A DNA stretch of 64,000 bases, from positions 1 to 64,000 of the forward strand of contig JAITSV010000055.1 of the NCBI GenBank assembly GCA_031287575.1, given 5' to 3'. This document shows positions 8,571 through 17,613 of this stretch, in pieces. Numbering within the stretch: position 1 is the stretch's first letter; each line of letters begins with the position of its first letter. The translations under genes and the position numbers were made by a program. This stretch comes from Desulfovibrio sp. (lineage in GTDB: Bacteria > Desulfobacterota > Desulfovibrionia > Desulfovibrionales > Desulfovibrionaceae). The notes under the pieces were generated by a model. That model searched no databases. It was not told the DNA's origin and saw nothing but the letters and a program-made list of their open reading frames with translations.

Positions 8571-9875
8571 ATGGTTCCTTCCTCGTCCCCGTCTTTCCAG
8601 ATGACGTCGCCGTCCTTCCAGATGACGTCGCCGTCTTGCCGCATGCCGCCGCGTTTTTGCCCTGCCCGCCGCCCGTTCCGTGCCGTGCGGGGCATCCTGC
8701 CGCTGTGCACGGTACTGCTGGTGCTGCTGGTGTCCGGCTGCGGTGAAGACCCCCTGCCCGAAGGCGTCGTGGCCACGGTCAACGATCGGCCCATCACGCT
8801 GCGCACGCTGGAGGCGGTGCACGACATGAGCAGCATGAGCTGGTCCGGGCATGCCCCTTCGGTGGAGCAGTTGCAGGCCCAGTACGGCGGGGTGCTGTCC
8901 GACCTCATCGTGCAGGAACTGGTGGCGCAGGCACTGGCGCGGGAGAGCATCGCGGTCACCGACGCGGAAGTGGCCGAGGCCGAGGCGGAGGTGCGCGCCG
9001 ACTACCCGACGGGAGAATTCGAAAAGTCGCTGGTCGAGGAATACATAGACCTGGACCTGTGGCGTTCGCGCCTGCGCGCCCGCATCGCCATGCAGAAGTT
9101 CATGCGCCTCATCCTGCGGCCCACCATCAGCATCCCCCTCGAAGAGGTCGAGGCCTACTACGCCGCGCACCGGCAGGACTACCGGCTGCCGCGCCGGGTG
9201 CAGTTCCTGGTGGTGGCCGGGCCGGACAAGGCCGCCGTGGACAAGGCCCGTGCCCTGTCGCTGGGCGGGGCGAAACCCGCCGACGTGGAGGCCGCCCAGC
9301 CTTCGGTGACCGTGCGCGAGGTGAAAATGCGCCGCGACCGCCTGCCCGCCCTGTGGAGCAAGGAACTGGCGGGGCTGGCGCCCCGGCAGGCCTCTGCGGT
9401 GAAGCAGGGCGAATGGGGCTACCAGTCGTTCCTGCTGGTGGGCGAGATCGCCGAGAAGCAACTGGAGCTTTCCCACGCCTACCCGCTGGTGGAACGGGTG
9501 CTGCTGGAACGCAAGATGGACGAGGCCTACGCCCGCTGGATGGACGCGCAACTGCGCACCGCGCGGATCAGGGTGTCCGCCCACCTGCTGCCCGAAGCGC
9601 GCGACGCCGGAAAGGGCGGGGCGTCCTCGGACGGCAACGCCACCGGCGCGCCCGGCATGCCCGGTATGCCGGACGCGCAGGGCCAGTCCGGCCGGGAACT
9701 TTCCGGCCCGGGTGCGCGGATGATGCAGCCACAGCAGGATGTCCTGGACGAGGGCGAACCCCTGGACGGGGCCGAGCCGGGATCTGATCTGGATGCGCCG
9801 CCCTCCGCCGAAGACGGCAACGGGACGCGGAGTACGCCGGCAAACGCTACGCAGCGCAAGACAAAGGCGAAATAA
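8571..9875 (+). CDS. SurA/parvulin-like peptidyl-prolyl isomerase, probable lipoprotein
   Basis: Encodes 434 aa. A hydrophobic segment ends in the lipobox LLVSGC (Cys57), so the mature protein is probably a lipid-anchored periplasmic foldase. Next come a SurA N-terminal-like helical region (VATVNDRPITLRTLE, about 65-180), a weak PpiC-like region (about 180-300), and a disordered Gly/Pro/Asp-rich tail from about 330. The N-terminal 40 residues before the hydrophobic segment are unusually long and contain a 21-bp tandem repeat (SPSFQMT twice). The true start may be a later Met such as 8643, although neither has a strong ribosome site (GGAGAG is 12 bases before 8571). It is followed by a second SurA-like gene. 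Confidence 0.8.
   Translation: MVPSSSPSFQMTSPSFQMTSPSCRMPPRFCPARRPFRAVRGILPLCTVLLVLLVSGCGEDPLPEGVVATVNDRPITLRTLEAVHDMSSMSWSGHAPSVEQLQAQYGGVLSDLIVQELVAQALARESIAVTDAEVAEAEAEVRADYPTGEFEKSLVEEYIDLDLWRSRLRARIAMQKFMRLILRPTISIPLEEVEAYYAAHRQDYRLPRRVQFLVVAGPDKAAVDKARALSLGGAKPADVEAAQPSVTVREVKMRRDRLPALWSKELAGLAPRQASAVKQGEWGYQSFLLVGEIAEKQLELSHAYPLVERVLLERKMDEAYARWMDAQLRTARIRVSAHLLPEARDAGKGGASSDGNATGAPGMPGMPDAQGQSGRELSGPGARMMQPQQDVLDEGEPLDGAEPGSDLDAPPSAEDGNGTRSTPANATQRKTKAK
8590..8631 (+). repeat. In-frame 21-bp tandem duplication
   Basis: Two copies of a 21-bp unit (8590-8610 and 8611-8631, one mismatch), each reading SPSFQMT-like, plus a partial third copy. They lie at the 5' end of the lipoprotein isomerase gene, in the part whose translation is least certain. 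Confidence 0.85.
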
Positions 9876-9890
9876 TACGAATTGTTGCAG

Positions 9891-9920
9891 TTGATTGCAT
9901 AAACGAGAAAAAGGTATTAC
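9891..9920 (+). promoter_or_regulatory. Candidate promoter for surA-rodZ-recO
   Basis: TTGATT (9891-9896) and TATTAC (9915-9920) are spaced by 18 bp in an AT-richer patch directly after the preceding stop codon. This implies a leader of about 220 nt before the surA start. Confidence 0.4.
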
Positions 9921-10144
9921 ATGCCGGGCTTGCCATGGTTGAACCGGTCGTGCAGGCTCATGCCGGCCATTCACGGTCGGTGGCATCGGGCCTGACTGCA
10001 TTGGCCTCGCTGAATTGGCCTGGCAGCATCAGACCGTCCGCATCCGTATGTTTGCAGCGGTTGTCCGTCCGCCTTCGCGGTCCCATGGCAACCCCGTGCC
10101 GGCACCGATTCCGGCCGTCTCCAACCAACAAACAGGAGTGCCCC

Positions 10145-11107
10145 TTGCGTCCGCTGCTCCGCACCCTCCGCCTTGCCGCCCCCGTCTTTTTCGTCAGCCT
10201 CGTCTGCCTTGCCGCCGTGGCTGTCGTGGCTCCTCGGGCCGAACAGATCAACAAGATCGCTGCCGTGGTCAACGGCGAAATGATAACGTTCTTCGACGTG
10301 CAGGCCCAGGCCACCCCCGAATTGATCCGCCTTGGCCTTGACCGCAACAATCCCGCCCAGCAGGAGGCGGTGCGCAAGGTGCACCTGCAGGTGCTCGATT
10401 CCATGATTTCCGACATCCTGATGAACCAGGAGGCGGAGCGCTGGAAGATCACCGTGCAGGACAGCGAAGTGGAAAACGAACTGCGCAAGTTCGTGCAGCG
10501 CAGCCAGCTTTCGCAGCAGGAATTCGAGCGCCAGCTGACGCAGCAGGGCCTGTCCATGGACATCATGCGCGACCGCGTGCGCAAGGGTATTCTGCGCCAT
10601 CGCCTGCTCACGCTGATGATCGCCCGCAAGATCGTGATCACCCAGGAAGACGTCAAGAAATACTACGAGGCGCACAAGTCCCAGTTCGTCACCGACCGCA
10701 CGGTGCGCCTTGGCCTGATCATCTTCGCCCCCACGGCCAATGCCGAGGCGCTGGCCGACAAGGTGCGCACCGGCCAGACGACCTTCGAGCAACTGGCCGC
10801 CACCGAGTCCATCGGCCCCAACCCCGGCGCTGGCGGCAATATCGGCTCCCTGAAGTGGACCGACCTTGCCCCGGCCTGGAAGGAAGCCCTGGACGGCCTG
10901 AAGGCGGGCGAGACGAGCAAGGTCATACTGGTGGAAGGCCGCAAGGCCATGCTCAAGCTGGTGGAAGTGACCACGGGCCGCTCGCAGTCGGTGGAGGAAG
11001 CCACCCCCGAGATCGAGAACATCCTGCGCGAGCCCAAGCTGCAGGAGCGCTTCACCGAGTACACCAGGCAACTGCACGACAAGGCCGTCATCGACATTCG
11101 CATCTAG
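10145..11107 (+). CDS. surA: SurA-like periplasmic peptidyl-prolyl isomerase
   Basis: Encodes 320 aa. An N-terminal signal peptide (RPLLRTLRLAAPVFFVSLVC, then AVVAPRAEQ) is followed by the SurA N-terminal chaperone fold (INKIAAVVNGEMITFFDVQ onward) and a single PpiC-type rotamase domain (about 165-275, including GPNPGAGGNIGSLKW). SurA escorts outer-membrane proteins through the periplasm. TTG at 10145 is chosen because AGGAG sits 6 bases upstream and the signal peptide begins there; an in-frame ATG at 10085 would add 20 non-signal residues. The family usually has two rotamase domains; one is seen here. It is paired with the lipoprotein isomerase upstream. Confidence 0.88.
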   Translation: MRPLLRTLRLAAPVFFVSLVCLAAVAVVAPRAEQINKIAAVVNGEMITFFDVQAQATPELIRLGLDRNNPAQQEAVRKVHLQVLDSMISDILMNQEAERWKITVQDSEVENELRKFVQRSQLSQQEFERQLTQQGLSMDIMRDRVRKGILRHRLLTLMIARKIVITQEDVKKYYEAHKSQFVTDRTVRLGLIIFAPTANAEALADKVRTGQTTFEQLAATESIGPNPGAGGNIGSLKWTDLAPAWKEALDGLKAGETSKVILVEGRKAMLKLVEVTTGRSQSVEEATPEIENILREPKLQERFTEYTRQLHDKAVIDIRI

Positions 11108-11185
11108 ATTCCGCTTGCATCCCGGCCTGAGCGTGCGGCCCGGCCGGGATGCATTGCCGCAGGTTGCCCCAGCCAAGGAGAGGAG

Positions 11186-12247
11186 ATGGCACTCAAGGAA
11201 CTCGGCATCGCCCTGCGCGAGGCTCGCGAGGCGAAAGGCCTCGACATCGACGACGTGGCGATCCGGATCAAGGTTTCCGCCCGCGTGCTGCGCGCCATAG
11301 AAGACGGCGAGCAGGATCAGTTGCCGCACTCGGTGTACGCACGGGGCTTCATCAAGTCCTATGCGTCGCTGCTGGGCGTGGACAACGACCTTGTCATGCG
11401 CGCCGTGGACGAGGCCTATCCCTTTGAAGTGCCGGAGGATCTGCTGCCGGAAACCGTGATCGCCCAGCCCCAGGCGCGCGGACGCATCGGCCTTTCGCCG
11501 GTGGTGCTGGCGCTGGCCCTGCTGGTGCTGTTGGTGGCCCTTGGCGGCGGCTGGTACTATCGCCAGCAGGCCGCGCGCGAGGCGGACATGCCCAAGGTGG
11601 CCCAGCCCGCCCAGCCCCCCCAGTCCTCGGTGTCGCAGCCTGCCCAGCAGGCCGAACCACAGAATGTACCGGCGCAGGACGCGGTGCCCGCGCCCGATGC
11701 CGTCCCAGCCTCCAACGCCACCAATGCCACGGCTCCCGCCGTGGCGCCGTCCGTCAACGGGACAGCCCCCGCACCGCAGCCCGCGCGCAACGCCACGGCC
11801 CCGGCGGCGTCTTCCGCCGCGCCAGCGCCCGCACCTGCCGCGCAGGCCTCCGCAACGGCTGCCGCCCAGCCTGTCACCTCGTCCGCACCGACCACGCCCG
11901 CAGCGTCCACCGCTGCCTCGGGCGGTCCGCAGGGCGGGGTGTTCGACAGCGAGGCAGCCGCCACGGGCGGTGCCGATACCGACGGCTCCATGCTGGCGGG
12001 CGGCACCCACCGCATCGTGGTCATTGCCCTGGCCGACTGCTGGGTGCATTCCAGTGCCGACGATTCCGACGTACGCCAGTTTTCGCTGCACAAGGGGCAG
12101 ACCTTTGCGCTGACCTTTTCCAAGCGCCTCACGCTCAAGCTCGGCAACGCGGGCGGGGTGCGCATCCGCTACAATGGGCAGGAACAGCCCGCGGCTGGCG
12201 ATTCGGGCCAGGTGCGCACGTTGGTGTTTCCGCCGCAGGCCCAATAG
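11186..12247 (+). CDS. rodZ: RodZ-like helix-turn-helix membrane protein
   Basis: Encodes 353 aa with RodZ architecture: cytoplasmic HTH_25 domain (about 4-72), one membrane helix (102-124), a long periplasmic Pro/Ala/Gln-rich linker (about 135-260) and a C-terminal beta-rich DUF4115 domain (about 270-350, HRIVVIALADCWVHSSADDS). RodZ links MreB filaments to the cell-wall elongation machinery. ATG 11186 has AAGGAGAGG just upstream. The linker is longer and more repetitive than usual, in keeping with other low-complexity expansions in this window. Cysteine in ADCW replaces the more common Ser/Thr. Confidence 0.88.
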   Translation: MALKELGIALREAREAKGLDIDDVAIRIKVSARVLRAIEDGEQDQLPHSVYARGFIKSYASLLGVDNDLVMRAVDEAYPFEVPEDLLPETVIAQPQARGRIGLSPVVLALALLVLLVALGGGWYYRQQAAREADMPKVAQPAQPPQSSVSQPAQQAEPQNVPAQDAVPAPDAVPASNATNATAPAVAPSVNGTAPAPQPARNATAPAASSAAPAPAPAAQASATAAAQPVTSSAPTTPAASTAASGGPQGGVFDSEAAATGGADTDGSMLAGGTHRIVVIALADCWVHSSADDSDVRQFSLHKGQTFALTFSKRLTLKLGNAGGVRIRYNGQEQPAAGDSGQVRTLVFPPQAQ

Positions 12248-12320
12248 CGGGCAGTGGATATGGTCGGCAGCCCGGCGCCGATCACGCCGACGCAACATCG
12301 CCCGCAAGGGCAGGGCAGTC

Positions 12321-13823
12321 ATGGAGTTTTCGGAACAGGTGCTGATCGTCCGCACCGGACGGTTCAGGGAGGCGGACCTTTGGGTCCGCTTCCTGTCTCC
12401 GACGCGCGGCCTGCTCACCGCCTTTGCCTTCGGCGGCTGCCGCAGCCGCAAGCGGTTCTGCGGCTGCCTCGACCTGTTCAACCGGTCGCTCATGCGCATC
12501 AAGTCCACGCGGGGCGGGCAGTACCTGTCCATTCAGGAAGGCACCCTGCTGCGCGGTCCGGACCGCCTGCGCCGCGACTGGCCGCGCTTTGGCGCGGCGG
12601 TGAACTGCCTGAAATTTCTCGAAGCCCTGGGCTGCGGCCCGGAAGGCGCGGTGGCCACGCACCGGTTGGTCGAGGATGTGCTGGAACTGCTGGAGGGCGG
12701 CGGCCCCGTGCCCGACATGCTGCCGGTGCTGTTCCGGTTGCGTCTGGCGGCGGAGCAGGGCTATGCCCCGCGTCTGGACAGTTGCGCCACCTGCGGCGCG
12801 GACCTGACCCATGTGGCGGGTGCGGCCTTTCTGGTGCAGGAGGGCGTAGCCCAGTGCGATGCCTGCGCGCCGTTGCCGGGGCCGCGTGTGCGGGTGGAGC
12901 GTGAAGCGCTTGACGTGTTGCGCTTTGTGCAGGAGAATTCGCCGCTTCTGTGGCCGGGCGTACTGCCCCCGGCACCGGGGATGGGCGGCGTGATGCCGGA
13001 GCAGGGGGGTACCCCCCCGATGCGTCCAGCAGTGCTTCCCCCGACGTCTTCCCCGACGCCGGGCGGAAACGTGCCGGAAGGCAATGCGTCCACACCCGAT
13101 GCTCGCGGCGGGTACGAAGCGGACCACGATCTGCTCCCGCCGGACATGACCCCTCGCGCCGATTCCGCCCGCAACGGCTTTGCGGGAGGGGCGTCGCCCC
13201 GGTTCATGGACGGGCGTTTTCTGGGCAGCCTGTCGGGCCTGGCCTTTGGCGACGGCGGGCACGGTTCTCTGGACGACTGCCTGTGCCGTCTGCCGGACAG
13301 CGCCCTGACAGATGGCACCCTGCCGGACGGTGCCCTGCCGGATGCCGCCCCCGCACCGCAGCCCCCACGGGAGGCGCCGCGCCCCCTGTGGAACGGCAGC
13401 GCGGTGTTCGAGAGCGATCCATTCGGGCCGGTGCTCGGCAGCGAGGACATGGACAGCGCGGACATGGCTAGCGATGGCCGGGCCGCTGAACATGCGGCAC
13501 GGCAGCAGGAAATTTCGGGGGCGGGGCGCGGCGCCGATGTGTCGGTGCCGCAGCGGGCCGCCGTGTCGGCGGCGCCAATGGCGGGCTCGTCAGTCGGTCA
13601 GGCCAGTCAGTCAGACTTGGTTGGCCGTGCCAGGCAGCCCGGTTTCGCCGGGCAGCCCGGCCCTGGCAGTCAGGCCGACAGGCCCGATGCAGTCGGCACG
13701 CACAACCCCGCCGACGCCAGGAACAGGGCCGCCGTGCGGCGGCAGTGCACCCGCGCGGTGGAAGGCTTCATACAGTTTCACATCGGCCTTGCGTGGGACA
13801 ACGGGCGGTTCCGCCGCCTGTAG
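12321..13823 (+). CDS. recO: DNA repair protein RecO with a large internal insertion
   Basis: Encodes 500 aa, about twice the usual RecO length (roughly 240). Residues 1-212 match RecO: N-terminal OB fold ([20 protein letters not shown]), helical domain, and the zinc site C155-x2-C158 / C179-x2-C182. Residues about 213-472 are a Gly/Pro/Ala/Asp-rich, low-complexity insertion. The final 28 residues ([15 protein letters not shown] then [10 protein letters not shown]) again match the RecO C terminus, so the frame is intact. RecO anneals SSB-coated DNA and loads RecA with RecR. ATG 12321 has a weak GGGCAG site upstream. Confidence 0.85.
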   Translation: MEFSEQVLIVRTGRFREADLWVRFLSPTRGLLTAFAFGGCRSRKRFCGCLDLFNRSLMRIKSTRGGQYLSIQEGTLLRGPDRLRRDWPRFGAAVNCLKFLEALGCGPEGAVATHRLVEDVLELLEGGGPVPDMLPVLFRLRLAAEQGYAPRLDSCATCGADLTHVAGAAFLVQEGVAQCDACAPLPGPRVRVEREALDVLRFVQENSPLLWPGVLPPAPGMGGVMPEQGGTPPMRPAVLPPTSSPTPGGNVPEGNASTPDARGGYEADHDLLPPDMTPRADSARNGFAGGASPRFMDGRFLGSLSGLAFGDGGHGSLDDCLCRLPDSALTDGTLPDGALPDAAPAPQPPREAPRPLWNGSAVFESDPFGPVLGSEDMDSADMASDGRAAEHAARQQEISGAGRGADVSVPQRAAVSAAPMAGSSVGQASQSDLVGRARQPGFAGQPGPGSQADRPDAVGTHNPADARNRAAVRRQCTRAVEGFIQFHIGLAWDNGRFRRL

Positions 13824-13912
13824 CGCGAGGCAGTATGCCGGACCCGTCGCACCACTCGGTCCGGCCACCAACGGCAACAGTCAGGCCAAGTCAGGATAAT
13901 CAGGGGTACAGC

Positions 13913-14788
13913 ATGCATTTTCAGGACGTCATCCTCACCTTGCAGAATTTCTGGGCCAAGCGGGGCTGCGTGATCATGCAGCCCATCGACGTGGAATGCG
14001 GGGCCGGTACCTTCAACCCCTCGACCTTCCTGCGCGTCATCGGGCCGGAGCCGTGGAACGTGGCCTACGTGGAGCCTTCGCGCCGTCCCACGGATGGCCG
14101 CTACGGTGAAAACCCCAACCGGCTCCAGCACTACTTCCAGTTTCAGGTCATCCTGAAGCCCTCGCCCGACAACGTGCAGGACATCTACCTGGACAGCCTG
14201 CGCGCCCTCGGCATCGACCCGGCGGCCCACGACATCCGCTTCGTGGAGGACGACTGGGAATCGCCCACCCTGGGCGCCTGGGGCCTTGGCTGGGAAGTGT
14301 GGCTGAACGGCATGGAAGTGACCCAGTTCACTTACTTCCAGCAGGTGGGCGGCATGGACCTTGCCCCCACCAGCGTGGAAATCACCTACGGGCTTGAGCG
14401 GCTGTGCATGTACCTGCAAGGCAAGGAATCGGTCTACGACCTTTCGTGGAACGACCGGGTGACCTACGGGAACATCTACCACCAGAACGAGGTGGAGCAG
14501 TCGAAGTACAACTTCGAGGCCAGCAACCCCAAGATGCTGCTGGACCAGTTCAACGCCTGCGAGGCCGAGTGCAAGCGGCTGTGCGACGAAGGGCTGTTGT
14601 GGCCCGCCTACGACTATTGCCTGAAGTGCTCGCACACCTTCAACCTGCTTGACGCGCGCGGGGCCATCTCCATCACCGAACGCACCGGCTACATTGGCCG
14701 GGTGCGTGCCCTGGCCTCCGCCGTGGCGCGGCTGTATGCCGCCCAGCGCGAGGAACTCGGGTATCCCATGCTGGCTTCCGCCCGCTAG
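13913..14788 (+). CDS. glyQ: Glycyl-tRNA synthetase alpha subunit
   Basis: Encodes 291 aa, the usual length of the bacterial alpha chain that carries the aminoacylation active site. Recognisable class II features include [18 protein letters not shown] at the N terminus, [20 protein letters not shown] (motif 2 region) and [15 protein letters not shown] (motif 3 region). ATG 13913 follows CAGGGG by 7 bases. It is co-transcribed with glyS, 27 bp downstream; together they form the alpha2-beta2 enzyme. Confidence 0.97.
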   Translation: MHFQDVILTLQNFWAKRGCVIMQPIDVECGAGTFNPSTFLRVIGPEPWNVAYVEPSRRPTDGRYGENPNRLQHYFQFQVILKPSPDNVQDIYLDSLRALGIDPAAHDIRFVEDDWESPTLGAWGLGWEVWLNGMEVTQFTYFQQVGGMDLAPTSVEITYGLERLCMYLQGKESVYDLSWNDRVTYGNIYHQNEVEQSKYNFEASNPKMLLDQFNACEAECKRLCDEGLLWPAYDYCLKCSHTFNLLDARGAISITERTGYIGRVRALASAVARLYAAQREELGYPMLASAR

Positions 14789-14815
14789 TCCGGAACAAGA
14801 AGGAAGGATGTGAGC

Positions 14816-16933
14816 ATGTCGCAATTCGTGCTTGAAATAGGTTTCGAGGAACTGCCCTCCCGTTTCCTGCCCGGCCTGGAACGGGAACTGGCGGAACGCT
14901 TCGCCCGCGCGCTGGACGACGACGGGGTGGAGCATGAATCCATCCGAGTGCTGACCACCCCCCGCCGCGCCGCCGTGCTCATCGAGGGCATCAACCCGGT
15001 GCAACGCGAGGCGGAAGAGGTTGTACCCGGCCCGCCCGTGCGCGTGGCCTTCGACGCCGAAGGCAAGCCCACCAAGGCGGCGGAAGGCTTTGCCCGTACC
15101 CAGGGCGTGGACATGGCCGACATTTTTACCCTGTCCACGGACAAGGGCGAATACATCGCCGTGCGCAAGCGCACCGGCGGGGCCAATGCGGCGGACCTCA
15201 TCGCCGCAGCCTGCCCGGCCATCGTGGCCTCGCTGCCGTTCCCCAAGCGCATGCGCTGGGGCAGTGGCGACTTTACCTTCGGTCGCCCGCTGCGCTGGCT
15301 GCTGGCCCTGTTTGATGATGCCGTGGTCCCCTTCGAGGTGGGCAACGTGGTTTCCGGCGGGGTCACCTGGGGCCATCGCATCCACGGGGCCGGTCCGCTG
15401 GTGGTGAAATCCGCCGACGACTACCTGAACGTGGTCATCGAGAAGGGCGGCGTCACGCCCGATCCGGCGGAACGCCGCGCCATGATCCTGGCGGGCGGCA
15501 ACGCCGCCGCAGAGGCGGCAGGCGGGCGCATCCTGTGGAAGGAAAGCCTGCTGGACGAAGTGCAGGGCCTTGCCGAGCACCCGGTGCCGCTGCTGGGCGA
15601 CATCGCCCCCTCGTTTCTGGAACTGCCGCGCGAAGTGCTGCTGACCAGCATGGAAAGCCACCAGAAGAGCTTTGGCGTGGAAGGGCCGGACGGCGCGTTG
15701 CTGCCGCACTTCCTTACCGTGCTGAACCTTACCCCGCTGGATGTGGCGCTGGTCAAGAAGGGCTGGGAACGTGTGCTGCGTGCCCGGCTGGAAGATGGCC
15801 GCTTCTTCTGGAAGACCGACCTTGCCGCCAGCTTCGACGCCTGGCTGGCCGAACTGGACAACGTGATCTTCCTGGGGCCGCTGGGCTCCATGGGTGACAA
15901 GACGCACCGCCTCGAAAAGCTGTGCGCCTGGCTGGCCGCCAGTGTGGCCAAGACCGCAGGCGTTGCCGACGAGTCGGCCTGCGCCCGCGCCGGTCGCCTG
16001 TCCAAGGCCGACCTGGTGTCCGAGATGGTGGGTGAATTCGACACCCTGCAAGGCATCATGGGCGGCATCTATGCCCGCCGCATGGGCGAGTCGGAAACCG
16101 TTGCCGCCGCCCTGGCCGAACAATACCTGCCCGCCGGGCCGGACAGCCCGGTTCCCTCCACCCTGGCGGGTGCGCTGCTGTCCATCGCCGACAAGGCGGA
16201 CACCATGGCCGGATGCTTCGGCCTGGGCATGATTCCCACCGGCGCGGCGGACCCGTACGCCCTGCGCCGCTGCGCCCTCGGCATCGCCCGCATCGTGCTG
16301 GAACACGGCCTGCGCATCGACGTGCGCGAACTGTTCCGCACCGCGCTGGCCCTGTACGGCGAGCGTGCCTGGAAGCTGGCCCCGGCGGAGGCGCTGGTGA
16401 AGCTGGAGGAATTCTTCATGGCCCGGCTCAAGAACCACTTCATGGCTGCCGGGCATGAAACCCTGCTGGTGGAAGCGGCCCTGGCCGCCGATACGCCGGA
16501 GGGCGCGGGCATCGACGTGCGCGCCGCCGGGGCGCGTCTGGCCGCGCTGTCCGACTTCAGCCGCCGCGACGATTTCGGCAGCGCGGTGCTGACCTTCAAG
16601 CGCGCGGCCAACATCATCCGCAAGCAGGGGCAGGAGGGCGGCGCCGTGCTCGACGGCGCGTACAGCCATGCCCTGCTGGCCGAGGATGCGGAAAAGACCC
16701 TTGCCGCCCGGCTGGAAGAGATGGTCCCGCGCTTCGACGCCCTGTGGGCGGCGGACGACTTTGCCAGCCTGTTCGGCCTGCTGGGCGAATTGCGCCCGGC
16801 GGTGGACGCCTTTTTCGACGGTGTGATGGTCATGTGCGACGACGCGGCGGTGCGTACCAACCGCCTGAACCTGCTCAAGGCGCTGACGCTGCGGCTGGGC
16901 CGCCTGGCCGACTTCGGCGCGTTGCAGATGTAG
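14816..16933 (+). CDS. glyS: Glycyl-tRNA synthetase beta subunit
   Basis: Encodes 705 aa, full length for GlyS, which contributes tRNA recognition. The N-terminal FVLEIGFEELPSRFLPG signature, the mid-region ESHQKSFGVEG motif and a C-terminal DALR-type anticodon-binding domain are visible. ATG 14816 is favoured over GTG 14810 because GGAAGG lies 8 bases upstream of the ATG. It directly follows glyQ. Confidence 0.97.
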   Translation: MSQFVLEIGFEELPSRFLPGLERELAERFARALDDDGVEHESIRVLTTPRRAAVLIEGINPVQREAEEVVPGPPVRVAFDAEGKPTKAAEGFARTQGVDMADIFTLSTDKGEYIAVRKRTGGANAADLIAAACPAIVASLPFPKRMRWGSGDFTFGRPLRWLLALFDDAVVPFEVGNVVSGGVTWGHRIHGAGPLVVKSADDYLNVVIEKGGVTPDPAERRAMILAGGNAAAEAAGGRILWKESLLDEVQGLAEHPVPLLGDIAPSFLELPREVLLTSMESHQKSFGVEGPDGALLPHFLTVLNLTPLDVALVKKGWERVLRARLEDGRFFWKTDLAASFDAWLAELDNVIFLGPLGSMGDKTHRLEKLCAWLAASVAKTAGVADESACARAGRLSKADLVSEMVGEFDTLQGIMGGIYARRMGESETVAAALAEQYLPAGPDSPVPSTLAGALLSIADKADTMAGCFGLGMIPTGAADPYALRRCALGIARIVLEHGLRIDVRELFRTALALYGERAWKLAPAEALVKLEEFFMARLKNHFMAAGHETLLVEAALAADTPEGAGIDVRAAGARLAALSDFSRRDDFGSAVLTFKRAANIIRKQGQEGGAVLDGAYSHALLAEDAEKTLAARLEEMVPRFDALWAADDFASLFGLLGELRPAVDAFFDGVMVMCDDAAVRTNRLNLLKALTLRLGRLADFGALQM

Positions 16934-16937
16934 TTTG

Positions 16938-16963
16938 CCCCTGGTGCCTGTGAGCACAGGGGG
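16938..16963 (+). terminator. Stem-loop after glyS
   Basis: CCCCTGGTGC (16938-16947) pairs imperfectly with GCACAGGGGG (16954-16963). It lies four bases past the glyS stop and lacks a T tract, so it is a weak terminator or mRNA 3' end. Confidence 0.45.
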
Positions 16964-17061
16964 AGTTGGGGGCCGGGCGACGTTCCGGCCTTCGAAATCG
17001 CGCCGTGGCATGCGAAATCCACCGGAATTCGGCCAATGGCGCGGAATGCGGCGGCGCGGGC

Positions 17062-17090
17062 TTGACAAGCCCCTGCCATGCGGGTATTGA
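17062..17090 (+). promoter_or_regulatory. Sigma-70-type promoter for rpsT
   Basis: A perfect TTGACA (17062-17067) is separated by 17 bp from TATTGA (17085-17090), about 70 bases before the rpsT start codon. The -35 box is consensus and the -10 is half matched. Confidence 0.55.
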
Positions 17091-17158
17091 CTGGTTCCCC
17101 GTGTTCCAGCCCAGAATTCAACTGAACATATATTGCGAAGCCATTCGGAGGAGTTACC

Positions 17159-17422
17159 TTGGCTAACCACAAGTCTGCCATCAAGCGGCACAAGCAGAGC
17201 CTGAAGCGCGCCGCGCGCAACCGCGCCGCCAAGACCAGAATCAAGAACGTGGTGAAGGCCGTGCGTGCCGCCGTCCTGCAGAAGGACAAGGACACCGCCG
17301 CCCAGGCCCTGACCGCCGCCATGTCGGTGCTCGACAAGGCCGCCGGCAAGGGCGTCATCCACTGGAAAAAGGCGGCCCGCAAGATTTCCCGCCTGACCAA
17401 GGCCGTGGGCTCCGTCGAGTAG
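17159..17422 (+). CDS. rpsT: 30S ribosomal protein S20
   Basis: Encodes 87 aa, very basic, with the S20 pattern [20 protein letters not shown] at the N terminus and a helical rest. S20 binds 16S rRNA early in 30S assembly. The start is TTG at 17159, fixed by CGGAGGAG about 6 bases upstream and by the S20 N terminus; there is no ATG option. A non-ATG start is common for rpsT and is linked to S20 autoregulation in E. coli. It has its own promoter and terminator. Confidence 0.97.
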   Translation: MANHKSAIKRHKQSLKRAARNRAAKTRIKNVVKAVRAAVLQKDKDTAAQALTAAMSVLDKAAGKGVIHWKKAARKISRLTKAVGSVE

Positions 17423-17445
17423 TCCCGCCTTTTCTTTCGTGCGTC

Positions 17446-17474
17446 AGCCCGCCGGATTCGTCCGGCGGGCTTTT
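17446..17474 (+). terminator. Terminator after rpsT
   Basis: An 11-bp perfect stem (17446-17456 with 17461-17471) with a TTCG tetraloop is followed by TTT. Confidence 0.8.
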
Positions 17475-17559
17475 CGCGTTGACGCCCCGCCCGGTGTGCG
17501 CCTGCGTACAGATGCATGCGTGCGCCCGCCTCGCGTTGCCAAGCGGGAGCAACACAAAA

Positions 17560-17585
17560 GCGCCCCGGTCTTGCGACCGGGGCGC
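17560..17585 (-). terminator. Terminator of adk
   Basis: An 11-bp perfect stem (17560-17570 with 17575-17585). On the minus strand it is followed by CTTTTGTGTT, and it lies 28 bp past the adk stop. It sits between the convergent rpsT and adk. Confidence 0.75.
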
Positions 17586-17613
17586 CGTGCATTCAGGCTT
17601 GGAGGAAACCGGC

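Noticed and set aside
12957..13736. Frameshift or gene fusion in recO
   Set aside because: The reading frame stays open and the native RecO C terminus follows in frame, so an insertion is the simpler explanation.
13778..17362. Very long antisense open frame (1194 codons) opposite glyQ and glyS
   Set aside because: It is His/Gly/Arg-rich and lies opposite unmistakable glyQ/glyS coding sequence; it is a product of high GC at third positions. The same applies to long antisense frames at 9971-12532, 43502-45217 and 56233-58362.
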